A stretch of 64,000 bases of DNA from Streptomyces sp. CG4 (GTDB taxonomy: Bacteria; Actinomycetota; Actinomycetes; Streptomycetales; Streptomycetaceae), in assembly GCF_041080655.1 (NCBI RefSeq), contig NZ_CP163525.1:5022001-5086000 (forward strand), given 5' to 3'. A program made the position numbers and the translations under genes. The notes under the pieces are model-generated. The model was not told the DNA's origin. It made no database searches and saw only the letters and a program-made list of their open reading frames with translations. This document shows, piece by piece, positions 10,458 through 18,174 of this stretch. Within the stretch, counting starts at the first letter, position 1. The number at the start of each line of letters is the position of its first letter.

Positions 10458-10813
10458 GAGACGCCTTCCTCCCTGTTACCGCACCTTGCCGACCGCTCGG
10501 GCCATCTTGCCAAGGGGCCCGCGACGTGTCACGCGAGGGAGTCTAAGCGCACACATTGCGCTCGCGACGCCGGATGAGAGGGAGGTCCCACGACGAAGTG
10601 ACACCGAACCCGTGCCCACACCCCGACCACACCCCGACGACACCTCGGCCACGGCCCGGCCACAGCCTCCGGCCACCAGGGACGCTCCGCGAGACCTTCG
10701 CGGGACCTTTACGTGCCCGACGATCCGGCCGATCCCCACCCATGGACCACCTCGAACCGCCTCGGACCGGCCCTTTTGCCGTCGGACCTGCCCCTGTGCC
10801 GTGGGGCCCGCCC
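10458..10813. other. intergenic region without a supported gene
   Basis: This 356-nt stretch lies between the start of the PAS-protein gene and the 3' end of the protease-inhibitor gene. Open frames here are antisense or compositional. It should hold the PAS-gene promoter at its left side. Short CCGTGGGGC repeats occur near 10798-10827. Confidence 0.6.
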
Positions 10814-11299
10814 CTATGCCGTGGGGCCGCCCAGCTGCGGCAGCAGCGGCACCATCCGGTCCCATCGCCCGATCTCGCACCCGTTGCTGCGGTCGTAGGT
10901 GGCGTCGACGTCGCGTCCGGCCCAGGTGCCGGTCACATGTGCGGTGGCCGGTCCGCCGTAGAGCATGGTGCAGGTGGTGCCGGGCGCCACCGGGGCGAAG
11001 AGGTCCTGCCCCCACCGCGTCCGCCCGTCCAGCGCCCGGCAGGTATCCGCCGCGTCCGGCCGGCTCCCGCCGGCCGGGTGGCAGAACAGCTCGTGCGTCC
11101 CGTCCCGCTCGGGTCCGGCGTGCCGCACGACCACGGTGAGGTGATCACCGGCCTGGTCCTCGGGCCGCACGGGCGGCGGCACGGCGGGTACGGGTACGGC
11201 GGCGGCGGGTACGGCGGAGAGGGCGAGAAGACCCGAGACGACCGCGAGGACGGACATCCCGCCGCCGCGCACCGGGCCCCGCTGAAGACGAAAGATCAT
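10814..11299 (-). CDS. subtilisin-inhibitor (SSI)-like secreted protease inhibitor
   Basis: 161 aa with a signal peptide (basic start, then MSVLAVVSGLLALSAVPAAA). The mature part shows the SSI pattern: a first Cys pair within LFCHPAGGSRPDAADTCRAL, then CTMLYGGPATAHVTGTWAGR and a final Cys in SNGCEIGRWD. In SSI the reactive bond follows the residue after Cys-Pro; here the aligned bond would be Met-Leu in CTMLY. It should inhibit extracellular serine proteases. An internal ATG at 11257 gives a 147-aa protein with a shorter n-region and may be the real start. It has no operon partner. Confidence 0.82.
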   Translation of the reverse strand: MIFRLQRGPVRGGGMSVLAVVSGLLALSAVPAAAVPVPAVPPPVRPEDQAGDHLTVVVRHAGPERDGTHELFCHPAGGSRPDAADTCRALDGRTRWGQDLFAPVAPGTTCTMLYGGPATAHVTGTWAGRDVDATYDRSNGCEIGRWDRMVPLLPQLGGPTA

Positions 11300-11395
11300 G
11301 CCCTGCTCAACGCCCCCGCCCGCCGGACGTTGCGTCCGCGCCTCGCCGGACGAAAGCCCTTTGCCCTGCGACCCGACTGCCTAGTACCGTGGGGG

Positions 11396-11447
11396 GCGAT
11401 TGGTGACGGGCCACTCGGCTGTGTCATCATCTGCAAGCACCAATCGC
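11396..11447. repeat. 10-bp inverted repeat before tRNA-Ser
   Basis: GCGATTGGTG at 11396-11405 and CACCAATCGC at 11438-11447 are perfect inverted copies 32 nt apart. They lie between the protease-inhibitor gene (transcribed leftward) and tRNA-Ser. A regulatory role is possible, and no factor is assigned. Confidence 0.5.
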
Positions 11448-11470
11448 GCGCTCGCGTGAGCGGTTGTGCT

Positions 11471-11561
11471 GGAGGCGTCGCCTAGTCCGGTCTATGGCGC
11501 CGCACTGCTAATGCGGTTTGGGTCTTAAAGCCCATCGAGGGTTCAAATCCCTCCGCCTCCG
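11471..11561 (+). tRNA. tRNA-Ser(GCT)
   Basis: The acceptor arms GGAGGCG and CGCCTCC pair. The anticodon arm is CCGCA-CTGCTAA-TGCGG, giving anticodon GCT. It has a long class-II variable arm typical of tRNA-Ser and the T-loop GGTTCAAATCC. It is about 91 nt with discriminator G, and no CCA is encoded. Confidence 0.95.
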
Positions 11562-11777
11562 CCCCGATCCCGAAGCCCCGGTCCCCAGGACCGGGGCTTC
11601 GGCGTTCCCACCCCACGGTTCTCCCGACGCCCCCAGCCACCCCCATGTCGGCGTTTTCGCAGGTCACAAGGGGTGTGCGGAACGGATTTCACATGACGGC
11701 GGCAGTCATGTAATGTTCTTCCTGTCGCCGCGAGCGGGCCGAAAGGGCCGGGAGCGGGGGCCAAAACAAAAGAACAA

Positions 11778-11850
11778 GCACTCGTAGCTTAACGGATAGA
11801 GCATCTGACTACGGATCAGAAGGTTGCAGGTTCGAATCCTGCCGAGTGCA
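11778..11850 (+). tRNA. tRNA-Arg(ACG)
   Basis: The acceptor is GCACTCG/CGAGTGC, the anticodon arm is TCTGA-CTACGGA-TCAGA with anticodon ACG, and the T-loop is GGTTCGAATCC. It is 73 nt with discriminator A. The 48 nt from its anticodon loop to just past its 3' end recur at 61070-61117 on the other strand, which suggests use as an integration site. Confidence 0.95.
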
Positions 11851-11858
11851 CACAGAAC

Positions 11859-11886
11859 AAAGGCCCCGGAGAGATCCGGGGCCTTT
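11859..11886. terminator. intrinsic terminator after tRNA-Arg
   Basis: AAAGGCCCCGGA and TCCGGGGCCTTT form a perfect 12-bp stem around a GAGA tetraloop, 8 nt after the tRNA 3' end. Confidence 0.85.
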
Positions 11887-11961
11887 GGCATTTCGGTCCC
11901 GACGACGCCGAACGCGTAGCCCGATCACAGATGGGGGCAGGCGTTCAGGTGGCGGCGTGCG

Positions 11962-12465
11962 TCAGCCCTCCTCCTCACCCTCCTCCTCGGGGTCGTTCCG
12001 GTTCAGTTTCTCCAGGTACGCGTGGGCCAGGGTCGTGGCGCGGGTGAACCAGTCGGTGATGATCGCCAGTTCCTCGGGGGAGTAGTCGGAGAACAGGGCC
12101 GTCAGGCGTTGGTAGTGACCCGCGTACACCGCCTCGACGCGGGTGACGGCGGCCGGTACGGCTGCCACGCGGACCCGGCGGCGGTCCGTGGGGTCGGGGC
12201 GGCGGGTGACATAGCCGGCGCGTTCGAGGCGGTTGAGGATGCCGGTCACCGCGCCGGTGGTGACGTGGGCGCGGGCGGCGAGGTCGCCGGCCGTCAGCAG
12301 GTCTTCGCCGGCCTCCAGGACGAAGGCGAAACAGGTCAGGTCGGTGACGTTCAGCCCCAGCCGCCGGGCCAGCTCCTGCTGTCCGATCAGGTGGGCGGCG
12401 ATGAGATGGTCCATCGCCGACAGCGCCTGGGCCGGGGTGGCGGGCGGTCGCGGCGTGCCGTGCAT
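11962..12465 (-). CDS. MarR-family transcriptional regulator
   Basis: 167 aa with a winged helix-turn-helix: TAGDLAARAHVTTGAVTGIL, then RLERAGYVTRRPDPTDRRRV, where the wing carries the typical DxxDRR. The C-terminus ends in an acidic tail (DPEEEGEEEG). It probably binds the 12472-12528 intergenic element, which it shares with the divergent small membrane-protein gene, and so controls itself and that gene. The ligand is unknown. Confidence 0.9.
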   Translation of the reverse strand: MHGTPRPPATPAQALSAMDHLIAAHLIGQQELARRLGLNVTDLTCFAFVLEAGEDLLTAGDLAARAHVTTGAVTGILNRLERAGYVTRRPDPTDRRRVRVAAVPAAVTRVEAVYAGHYQRLTALFSDYSPEELAIITDWFTRATTLAHAYLEKLNRNDPEEEGEEEG

Positions 12466-12471
12466 CTTTCG

Positions 12472-12528
12472 GATTCCCTTAGCTGGTGAGATATTCGATT
12501 GGTAAATGTCTTAGCTCGTGAGGGAATC
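12472..12528. promoter_or_regulatory. divergent MarR-type operator region
   Basis: TTAGCTGGTGAG (12479-12490) recurs as TTAGCTCGTGAG (12511-12522), 32 bp start to start, about three helical turns. The pair is flanked by inverted GATTCCC (12472-12478) and GGGAATC (12522-12528). It sits between the divergent marR-type gene and the 119-aa gene, and its centre is more AT-rich than its surroundings. This is the likely regulator-binding site. Confidence 0.55.
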
Positions 12529-12547
12529 TCGTCCCCGGAGGCGCGGT

Positions 12548-12907
12548 ATGAGTCTGTACGACGAGGGTCACACGATCGCCGGCTGGACCGGCTTCGGCAT
12601 CGCGACCGTGGGAGGCGGCGTGGTCGGCTCGGGCGTGTGCGTGGCCTCCCTGCCGCTGGTCGCGGGCGGGCTCACGGTCGTGGCCGTGAGCGTTCTGGTG
12701 ACATGGGTCCTGCATCTGTCCGGCTGGGGCAAGCCGCCGGGCGTACGGCCGCGAGGCCAGTGGGGCATGCGGATCCGGGACACCCGGGCCCGGGAGGGCC
12801 ACACCGGCTGCGTCGGCTGCCGGCTGGCGGGGCGGGGACGTGCGGCGGCCCCGGTGGCCGCGACGCCGACGGCTGCCGAATCGATGCCTCTGTCGCCCGT
12901 CGAGTGA
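12548..12907 (+). CDS. small membrane protein, HGxxPAAW-like family
   Basis: 119 aa. The N-terminus MSLYDEGHTIAGWTG resembles the short HGxxPAAW motif of a Streptomyces small membrane-protein family, though here the core is GHTIAGW. Two hydrophobic segments follow (about residues 15-36 and 38-60), then a basic cytosolic tail with two Cys in GCVGC. GGAGG about 8 nt upstream of the ATG supports the start. It is divergent from the marR-type gene and probably under its control. Function unknown. Confidence 0.7.
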   Translation: MSLYDEGHTIAGWTGFGIATVGGGVVGSGVCVASLPLVAGGLTVVAVSVLVTWVLHLSGWGKPPGVRPRGQWGMRIRDTRAREGHTGCVGCRLAGRGRAAAPVAATPTAAESMPLSPVE

Positions 12908-13021
12908 ATGTGCTTTCGGCGAAGGGCCGTTGGTGATCGATGAATGACATCAACGGCTTCGTACCGTACTCCGCCTGCTCCCGCAGTCCGTTGTCAGACC
13001 CACCCCATACCCTGACGAGTG

Positions 13022-13897
13022 ATGGCACCTGTATGGAAGTGCACCGGACTGCGCTGGTCGTCCGAGGGGCCCGTGCTGGTCTGGGACGGCGGGCGGTGCA
13101 GTGCGCTGCCCTGCGGGAAGCGGGTCGGTTTCGCCGTGCCGGAAGGGGGTGTGCGGACGTGTGTGGGGGCGCGGGGGCATGCGTGTCCGGTGCGGGCCGT
13201 GGTGCCGGGGCGGAGTACGGGGGCCCGGTGCGAGGAGTGTGCGCGGCTGGACCGGGCGCATTCCGTGGCCGCCGACACCATCGCCGACGACCCTCGGCCG
13301 TACCGGGTGTATCTGGCGTGGTTCGGGCCCGGGATGGTCAAGGTCGGGATCACCGCCGTCGAGCGGGGCAGCGCTCGGCTGCTCGAACAGGGCGCCGTCT
13401 GTTTCAGCCGGCTCGGCACCGGTCCGCTGATGGCCGCCCGGCGTACCGAAGAGCTGCTGCGGGCCGCGCTCCAGGTGCCGGACCGGATTCCGTACGCCGA
13501 GAAGCGCGCGGTGCGAGCGGCCCTCCCGGAGAGCGCGGACGAGCGTGCCGCCGAGGTGCGGGAGCTGCATGCGCGGGCCGTCGCGCTCGCCGGGTGGCCG
13601 GAGTCGCTGCGGCCGGAGCCCTGTGAAGTGACCGATCACATGGGGGTTTTCGGGCTCGACCGGTCGGCGGCCGCGTGCGGTGAGGTCGTGGAGCTGGTCC
13701 CGGGCGGAGCCGTGAGCGGTGAGCTGGTCGCGGCCGCCGGGCCCGATCTGCATGTGGCGGTCGGAGCGCGCGGGGTCGTCGTACTCGACACGCGGCTGAT
13801 GGCGGGGTGGGAGCTGGTGCCGCCGCCCGGTTCGCCTTCTCACCGACTCACCTTTGCCGTGCGGGAGTTCCGGGGCGAGCAGGGCGGGCTGTTCTGA
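13022..13897 (+). CDS. DUF2797 domain-containing protein
   Basis: About 291 aa (GTG at 13019 or ATG at 13022). The N-terminal third carries Cys pairs in CSALPCGKRVGFAVPE, CVGARGHACPVR and CEECARLDRAH that look zinc-binding. The middle has YRVYLAWFGPGMVKVGITAV, a GIY-YIG-like strand pattern seen in DUF2797 proteins. The C-terminal part is less conserved. The biochemical role of the family is not established. It is probably monocistronic; its stop overlaps by one base the truncated monooxygenase frame that follows. Confidence 0.8.
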   Translation: MAPVWKCTGLRWSSEGPVLVWDGGRCSALPCGKRVGFAVPEGGVRTCVGARGHACPVRAVVPGRSTGARCEECARLDRAHSVAADTIADDPRPYRVYLAWFGPGMVKVGITAVERGSARLLEQGAVCFSRLGTGPLMAARRTEELLRAALQVPDRIPYAEKRAVRAALPESADERAAEVRELHARAVALAGWPESLRPEPCEVTDHMGVFGLDRSAAACGEVVELVPGGAVSGELVAAAGPDLHVAVGARGVVVLDTRLMAGWELVPPPGSPSHRLTFAVREFRGEQGGLF

Positions 13898-14115
13898 GGG
13901 ATCGTGACATCCCCGGCTTCCTGGGCGAGGACTTCGCCCACACCCCCGGCGGACTCGCCATCAGCGTCGCCTACTTCCGGGACCTCGAAGGGATCGAGCG
14001 GTGGCGTGACCATCCCGAGCACCTGGCGGCCAAGCGGCGCGGGCGTCAGCGGTGGTACGAGCGGTACGCGATCCACATCGCCCGGGTCGAGCACGGTCAC
14101 GTCTTCAGCCGCTGA
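13897..14115 (+). pseudogene. 5'-truncated antibiotic-biosynthesis-monooxygenase-like (ABM) fragment
   Basis: The frame reads GFLGEDFAHTPGGLAISVAY, then FRDLEGIERWRDHPEHLAAK and RGRQRWYERYAIHIARVEHG. This is the C-terminal two thirds of a single ABM-fold domain (usually about 100 aa). The first beta strand and its start are missing. The frame only continues upstream as antifamily sequence inside the DUF2797 gene, and no ATG, GTG or TTG with a ribosome site lies between. I read it as a deletion remnant. Use of an upstream in-frame start, giving a tail-first hybrid, cannot be excluded. Confidence 0.65.
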
Positions 14116-14176
14116 AGTCCGGCCTTCGGTCGCCGAAGTCGGGCCCTCGGCCACCCGGTCCGATCCCCTTCCGTCT

Positions 14177-14215
14177 CCCAGGCGCTGCCTGAGAGATGCC
14201 TGGGTGTTTCTCAGG
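14177..14215 (+). promoter_or_regulatory. interleaved hairpins in the leader of the two-component operon
   Basis: CCCAGGC (14177-14183) pairs with GCCTGGG (14198-14204). CCTGAGA (14188-14194), in that loop, pairs with TCTCAGG (14209-14215). The stems interleave, so they can form an H-type pseudoknot or two exclusive hairpins, 44 nt before the response-regulator start. Confidence 0.4.
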
Positions 14216-14258
14216 GAAATCACAGACTGGGGAAAGTCTCCTCTCAGAGGACGGCGAC

Positions 14259-15011
14259 ATGGTGTCCACCATGACCACGACCTCGCCCCAGGGGCGCACC
14301 GAACTGCTCAGGCCGGACGGGAGCCCCGTCCGAGTGCTTGTGGTGGACGACGAGTTGTCGATCACTGAACTGCTGAGCATGGCCCTTCGTTACGAGGGCT
14401 GGCAGATCAGGAGTGCGGGGGACGGTCAGGGCGCCGTTCAGACCGCCCGTGAGTTCCGGCCCGACGCCGTCGTGCTCGACATGATGCTGCCCGACATGGA
14501 CGGGCTGGCCGTCCTCGGCCGGCTGCGGCGCGAACTGCCCGACGTGCCGGTGCTGTTCCTGACCGCCAAGGACGCCGTCGAGGACCGTATCGCCGGGCTC
14601 ACCGCCGGCGGGGACGACTACGTCACCAAGCCGTTCAGCCTGGAGGAGGTCGTGGCGCGGCTGCGGGGGCTCATCCGGCGGTCCGGCGCCGCCGATCGGC
14701 GGTCCGACTCCGTGCTCGTCGTCGGGGATCTGACCCTCGACGAGGACAGCCATGAGGTGTCGCGGGCCGGGGAGTCGATACACCTCACCGCCACCGAGTT
14801 CGAGCTGCTGCGCTTCCTGATGCGCAACCCGCGGCGTGTGCTCAGCAAGGCGCAGATCCTGGACCGGGTCTGGTCGTACGACTTCGGCGGGCAGGCCAAC
14901 GTCGTCGAGCTGTACATCTCGTATCTGCGGCGGAAGATCGACGCGGGCCGTGAGCCCATGATCCACACCCGGCGTGGGGCCGGCTATCTGATCAAGCCAG
15001 CCGTGTCATGA
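14259..15011 (+). CDS. OmpR/PhoB-family response regulator
   Basis: 250 aa. The receiver domain is about residues 25-140, with acidic pocket VLVVDDELS, phospho-Asp in AVVLDMMLPDMDGL, LFLTAK and the switch Lys in YVTKPFS. The OmpR winged helix is about 155-248 (LTATEFELLRFLMRNPRRVL, VELYISYLRRKID, HTRRGAGYLIK). ATG at 14259 is preceded by AGAGG at 8 nt; ATG at 14271 is the alternative. The stop overlaps the kinase start as ATGA. It should be phosphorylated by the kinase and may control the glycosyltransferase genes downstream. Confidence 0.93.
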   Translation: MVSTMTTTSPQGRTELLRPDGSPVRVLVVDDELSITELLSMALRYEGWQIRSAGDGQGAVQTAREFRPDAVVLDMMLPDMDGLAVLGRLRRELPDVPVLFLTAKDAVEDRIAGLTAGGDDYVTKPFSLEEVVARLRGLIRRSGAADRRSDSVLVVGDLTLDEDSHEVSRAGESIHLTATEFELLRFLMRNPRRVLSKAQILDRVWSYDFGGQANVVELYISYLRRKIDAGREPMIHTRRGAGYLIKPAVS

Positions 15012-16672
15012 GAGGACGACGACGGCCGGGTCCGCAGAAACGGCGGAAGTGGCGGGCGGGGCAGCCGCGCACCCTGCGGACCCGGCTCGTCGTCGCGTCG
15101 GTGGTGCTGATCGCGGTGGTGTGCGCGGTGATCGGTACGGTGACCACGGTGGCGCTGCGCTCACATCTGTATGCCCAGCTCGACGGCCAGTTGCGCGAGG
15201 TCGGCGCCCGGGCGTCCGGGCAGTTCGGTCCGCTCGGCCAGGGCAAGGACGCGGTCGTGCCCGGCGGCGGGCCGGACGGTCGGCAGAGCGGCCAGCCGGA
15301 TGGCGGGCAGAACGGTCACACGGTGAACCTCACCGAGTTCGTCAGCCGAGGCCCACAGCCGTCGCAGAACACGGCTGTGGCCAAGGTGGACAACGGCGGG
15401 ACGACCGAGGGCAAGGTCGGCCACAAGTCCGACGACGACTTCTCGATGAGCGCCAGGTCGCTGAACAAGGCGCAGCTCGCGGCTCTCAACGCCGTGCCCA
15501 AGGACATCAACAGGCACACCGTGGACCTCCCCGGCCTCGGTAGTTACCGCGCGCAGTACGTCACCGGCCCCAACGGCACCTACTACGTCGCCATCCCGAC
15601 CAAGGCCGTTGACGACAACATCGACGCCCTGATCCTCATCGAGGTCAGCGTCACCGTGGCCGGACTTGTGGCCGCCGGTATCGCCGGCACCGTCATCGTC
15701 GGCGTCGCCACCCGCCCCCTCCGCAAGGTCGCCAACACCGCCACCCGTGTCTCGGAACTCCCGCTGCACACGGGCGAGGTGAACCTCAGCGAGCGGGTTC
15801 CGGAGTCCGAGTGCGATCCGCACACGGAGGTCGGGCAGGTCGGCGCCGCGCTCAATCGCATGCTCAACCACGTGCACGGCGCCCTGCACGCCCGGCAGCA
15901 GAGCGAGATGCGGGTACGGCAGTTCGTCGCCGACGCCAGTCATGAGCTGCGGACGCCCCTCGCGTCCATTCGCGGGTACGCCGAGCTGACCCGGCGCGGG
16001 CGGGAGCAGGTGGGCCCCGACACCCGGCACGCCCTCGGGCGGATCGAGTCCGAGGCGGGCCGGATGACCCTCCTCGTGGAGGATCTCCTCCTGCTCGCCC
16101 GCCTGGACGCCGGGCGGCCGCTGCAGTTCGAGCAGACCGATCTCATCCCGCTCGTCGTGGACACCATCAGCGACTCCCGCGCGGCCGGCGTGGACCACAA
16201 CTGGCGGCTGGACCTGCCCGACGAGCCCGCCCTGGTCTCCGCCGACGCCGCCCGCATTCAGCAGGTGCTCGTCAATCTGCTCGGCAACGCCCGCAAGCAC
16301 ACCCCGCCCGGTACGACCGTCACCGCGCGCGTGCAGCGGCGCGGGCCGTGGATGTGCGTCGACGTCGAGGACAACGGGCAGGGCATTCCGCTCGATCTGC
16401 TGCCGCACGTCTTCGAGCGGTTCGCGCGCGGCGACTCCGCGCGGTCGCGGGCCACCGGGTCCACCGGGCTCGGGCTCGCCATCGTGCAGGCGGTCGCCGC
16501 CGCGCACGGCGGTGCCGTGACCGTGGACAGCGGTCCGGGGCGGACCGTGTTCACCGTGCATCTGCCCGCGCTCGCCCCGGCCGCCGTGCCCCGGCCCGCT
16601 CCCGAAACGGACCGGCAATCGCACTCACAGGCACAGCACAGTGCCACCACATGGGTGCGACAGGGCGCTTGA
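15008..16672 (+). CDS. membrane sensor histidine kinase
   Basis: 554 aa. Basic N-terminus, TM1 about 27-50, an extracytoplasmic domain about 52-208 rich in Gly/Gln/Asn, TM2 about 210-235, HAMP, then HisKA with SHELRTPLASIRGYAELTRR (His about residue 313) and an HATPase domain with N-box VLVNLLGNARKHTPP, G1 VEDNGQGI and GSTGLGLAIVQAVA. All catalytic boxes are present. It pairs with the response regulator by translational overlap. The next gene starts 14 nt downstream, so kinase and glycosyltransferases are probably co-transcribed. The signal is unknown; the outer domain suggests an envelope cue. Confidence 0.93.
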   Translation: MRGRRRPGPQKRRKWRAGQPRTLRTRLVVASVVLIAVVCAVIGTVTTVALRSHLYAQLDGQLREVGARASGQFGPLGQGKDAVVPGGGPDGRQSGQPDGGQNGHTVNLTEFVSRGPQPSQNTAVAKVDNGGTTEGKVGHKSDDDFSMSARSLNKAQLAALNAVPKDINRHTVDLPGLGSYRAQYVTGPNGTYYVAIPTKAVDDNIDALILIEVSVTVAGLVAAGIAGTVIVGVATRPLRKVANTATRVSELPLHTGEVNLSERVPESECDPHTEVGQVGAALNRMLNHVHGALHARQQSEMRVRQFVADASHELRTPLASIRGYAELTRRGREQVGPDTRHALGRIESEAGRMTLLVEDLLLLARLDAGRPLQFEQTDLIPLVVDTISDSRAAGVDHNWRLDLPDEPALVSADAARIQQVLVNLLGNARKHTPPGTTVTARVQRRGPWMCVDVEDNGQGIPLDLLPHVFERFARGDSARSRATGSTGLGLAIVQAVAAAHGGAVTVDSGPGRTVFTVHLPALAPAAVPRPAPETDRQSHSQAQHSATTWVRQGA

Positions 16673-16686
16673 GTTGAGTCGGTTCC

Positions 16687-18174
16687 ATGCGAACCGACTC
16701 TTCTCCCGGCACTCTGCCGGCGCGGGAGCACCTCCCGGCCGGCGACGCCGGTACGCCTGTCCTGGACGTAGTGATCCCCGTCTACAACGAGGAGAAGGAC
16801 CTCCAGCCATGTGTGCGCAGGCTGCATGAGCACCTCAAGCGCACCTTCCCGTACGCGTTCCGCATCACGATCGCGGACAACGCGTCGACGGACACCACCC
16901 CGCAGGTGGCCGCGCGGCTGGAGCAGGAGATCCCCGAGGTCACCCACTTCCGCCTGGAGCAGAAGGGCCGGGGGCGGGCCCTCAGGACCGTGTGGTCGGC
17001 GTCGAACGCGCCGATCCTCGCCTACATGGACGTCGACCTGTCCACCGACCTCAACGCCCTGCTGCCGCTGGTGGCGCCGCTGATCTCCGGTCACTCGGAC
17101 CTCGCGATCGGCTCCCGGCTCGCCCGCTCCTCCCGGGTCGTGCGCGGCCCCAAGCGGGAGTTCATCAGCCGGGCCTACAACCTGATCCTGCGCGGTTCGC
17201 TCCAGGCCCGCTTCTCCGACGCGCAGTGCGGCTTCAAGGCGATCCGGCGGGATGTGGCGCAGGTGCTGCTGCCGCTGGTGGAGGACACCGGCTGGTTCTT
17301 CGACACCGAGATGCTGGTGCTCGCCGAGCGGGCGGGGCTCCGGATCCACGAGGTGCCGGTCGACTGGGTCGACGACCCGGACTCCACCGTGCACCTCGTG
17401 AAGACGGCCACGGACGACCTGCGGGGCGTGTGGCGGGTCGGCCGGGCACTGGCCACCGGTTCGCTCGCGCTGGACCGGCTGACCAGGCCCTTCGGTGACG
17501 ACCCGCGCGACCGCGATCTCACCGACGTCCCCAAGGGACTTACCCGCCGGCTCGTCGGCTTCTGCGTCGTCGGCGGCCTGTCCACCCTCTTCTACCTCGT
17601 CCTCTACAGCCTCTTCCGGCAGTTCTCCGGCTCCCAGGTCGCCAACGCGCTCGCCCTGCTGGTCTCGGCGATCGCCAACACGGCCGCCAACCGCCGGCTC
17701 ACCTTCGGGGTGCGCGGCCGGGCCGGCGCCGTACGGCACCAGGCGCAGGGCCTGGTCGTCTTCGGCATCGGTCTCGTGCTGACCAGCGGCTCCCTGGCCG
17801 CCCTGAACGCGGCCGGCGACAACCCGGCGCATTCCACCGAGCTGGCGGTGCTGATCGCCGCCAACCTCGCCGCGACCGTGCTGCGTTTCCTGCTCTTCCG
17901 CGCCTGGGTCTTCCCGGACCGCGACGGCTCCGGCACCGACTCGACGGCCGTCACCGCCGCTCCGTACGCACCGCTGCCGCAGCGGCCGGTGCCGCGCCAG
18001 CAGTCGTACGGACGGCAGTCGTACGGGCAGTCGTACGGACAGCAGCCGTACGAGCAACCGCACCAGACCACCCAGGTCCGCGCCGGTGCAGCCGGGGACG
18101 GCAGCTGGAGGGACGCCACCCCGCACCTGCAGCCGGTGCGCCCTCACGACACCGATCCGGGGGATCCCCGATGA
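16687..18174 (+). CDS. family 2 glycosyltransferase fused to GtrA membrane domain
   Basis: 495 aa. A GT-A domain covers about 20-260: VLDVVIPVYNEEKDL, the metal-binding DVD in LAYMDVDLSTDL and DAQCGFKAIRRDVAQ, as in polyprenyl-phosphate glycosyltransferases. A GtrA-like four-helix membrane domain follows (about 285-410; LVGFCVVGGLSTLFYLVLYS). The C-terminal tail holds Tyr/Gln/Ser repeats (SYGRQSYGQSYGQQPY). It likely makes a polyprenyl-phosphate sugar and helps move it across the membrane for the GT39 enzyme, whose start overlaps this stop. Confidence 0.9.
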   Translation: MRTDSSPGTLPAREHLPAGDAGTPVLDVVIPVYNEEKDLQPCVRRLHEHLKRTFPYAFRITIADNASTDTTPQVAARLEQEIPEVTHFRLEQKGRGRALRTVWSASNAPILAYMDVDLSTDLNALLPLVAPLISGHSDLAIGSRLARSSRVVRGPKREFISRAYNLILRGSLQARFSDAQCGFKAIRRDVAQVLLPLVEDTGWFFDTEMLVLAERAGLRIHEVPVDWVDDPDSTVHLVKTATDDLRGVWRVGRALATGSLALDRLTRPFGDDPRDRDLTDVPKGLTRRLVGFCVVGGLSTLFYLVLYSLFRQFSGSQVANALALLVSAIANTAANRRLTFGVRGRAGAVRHQAQGLVVFGIGLVLTSGSLAALNAAGDNPAHSTELAVLIAANLAATVLRFLLFRAWVFPDRDGSGTDSTAVTAAPYAPLPQRPVPRQQSYGRQSYGQSYGQQPYEQPHQTTQVRAGAAGDGSWRDATPHLQPVRPHDTDPGDPR

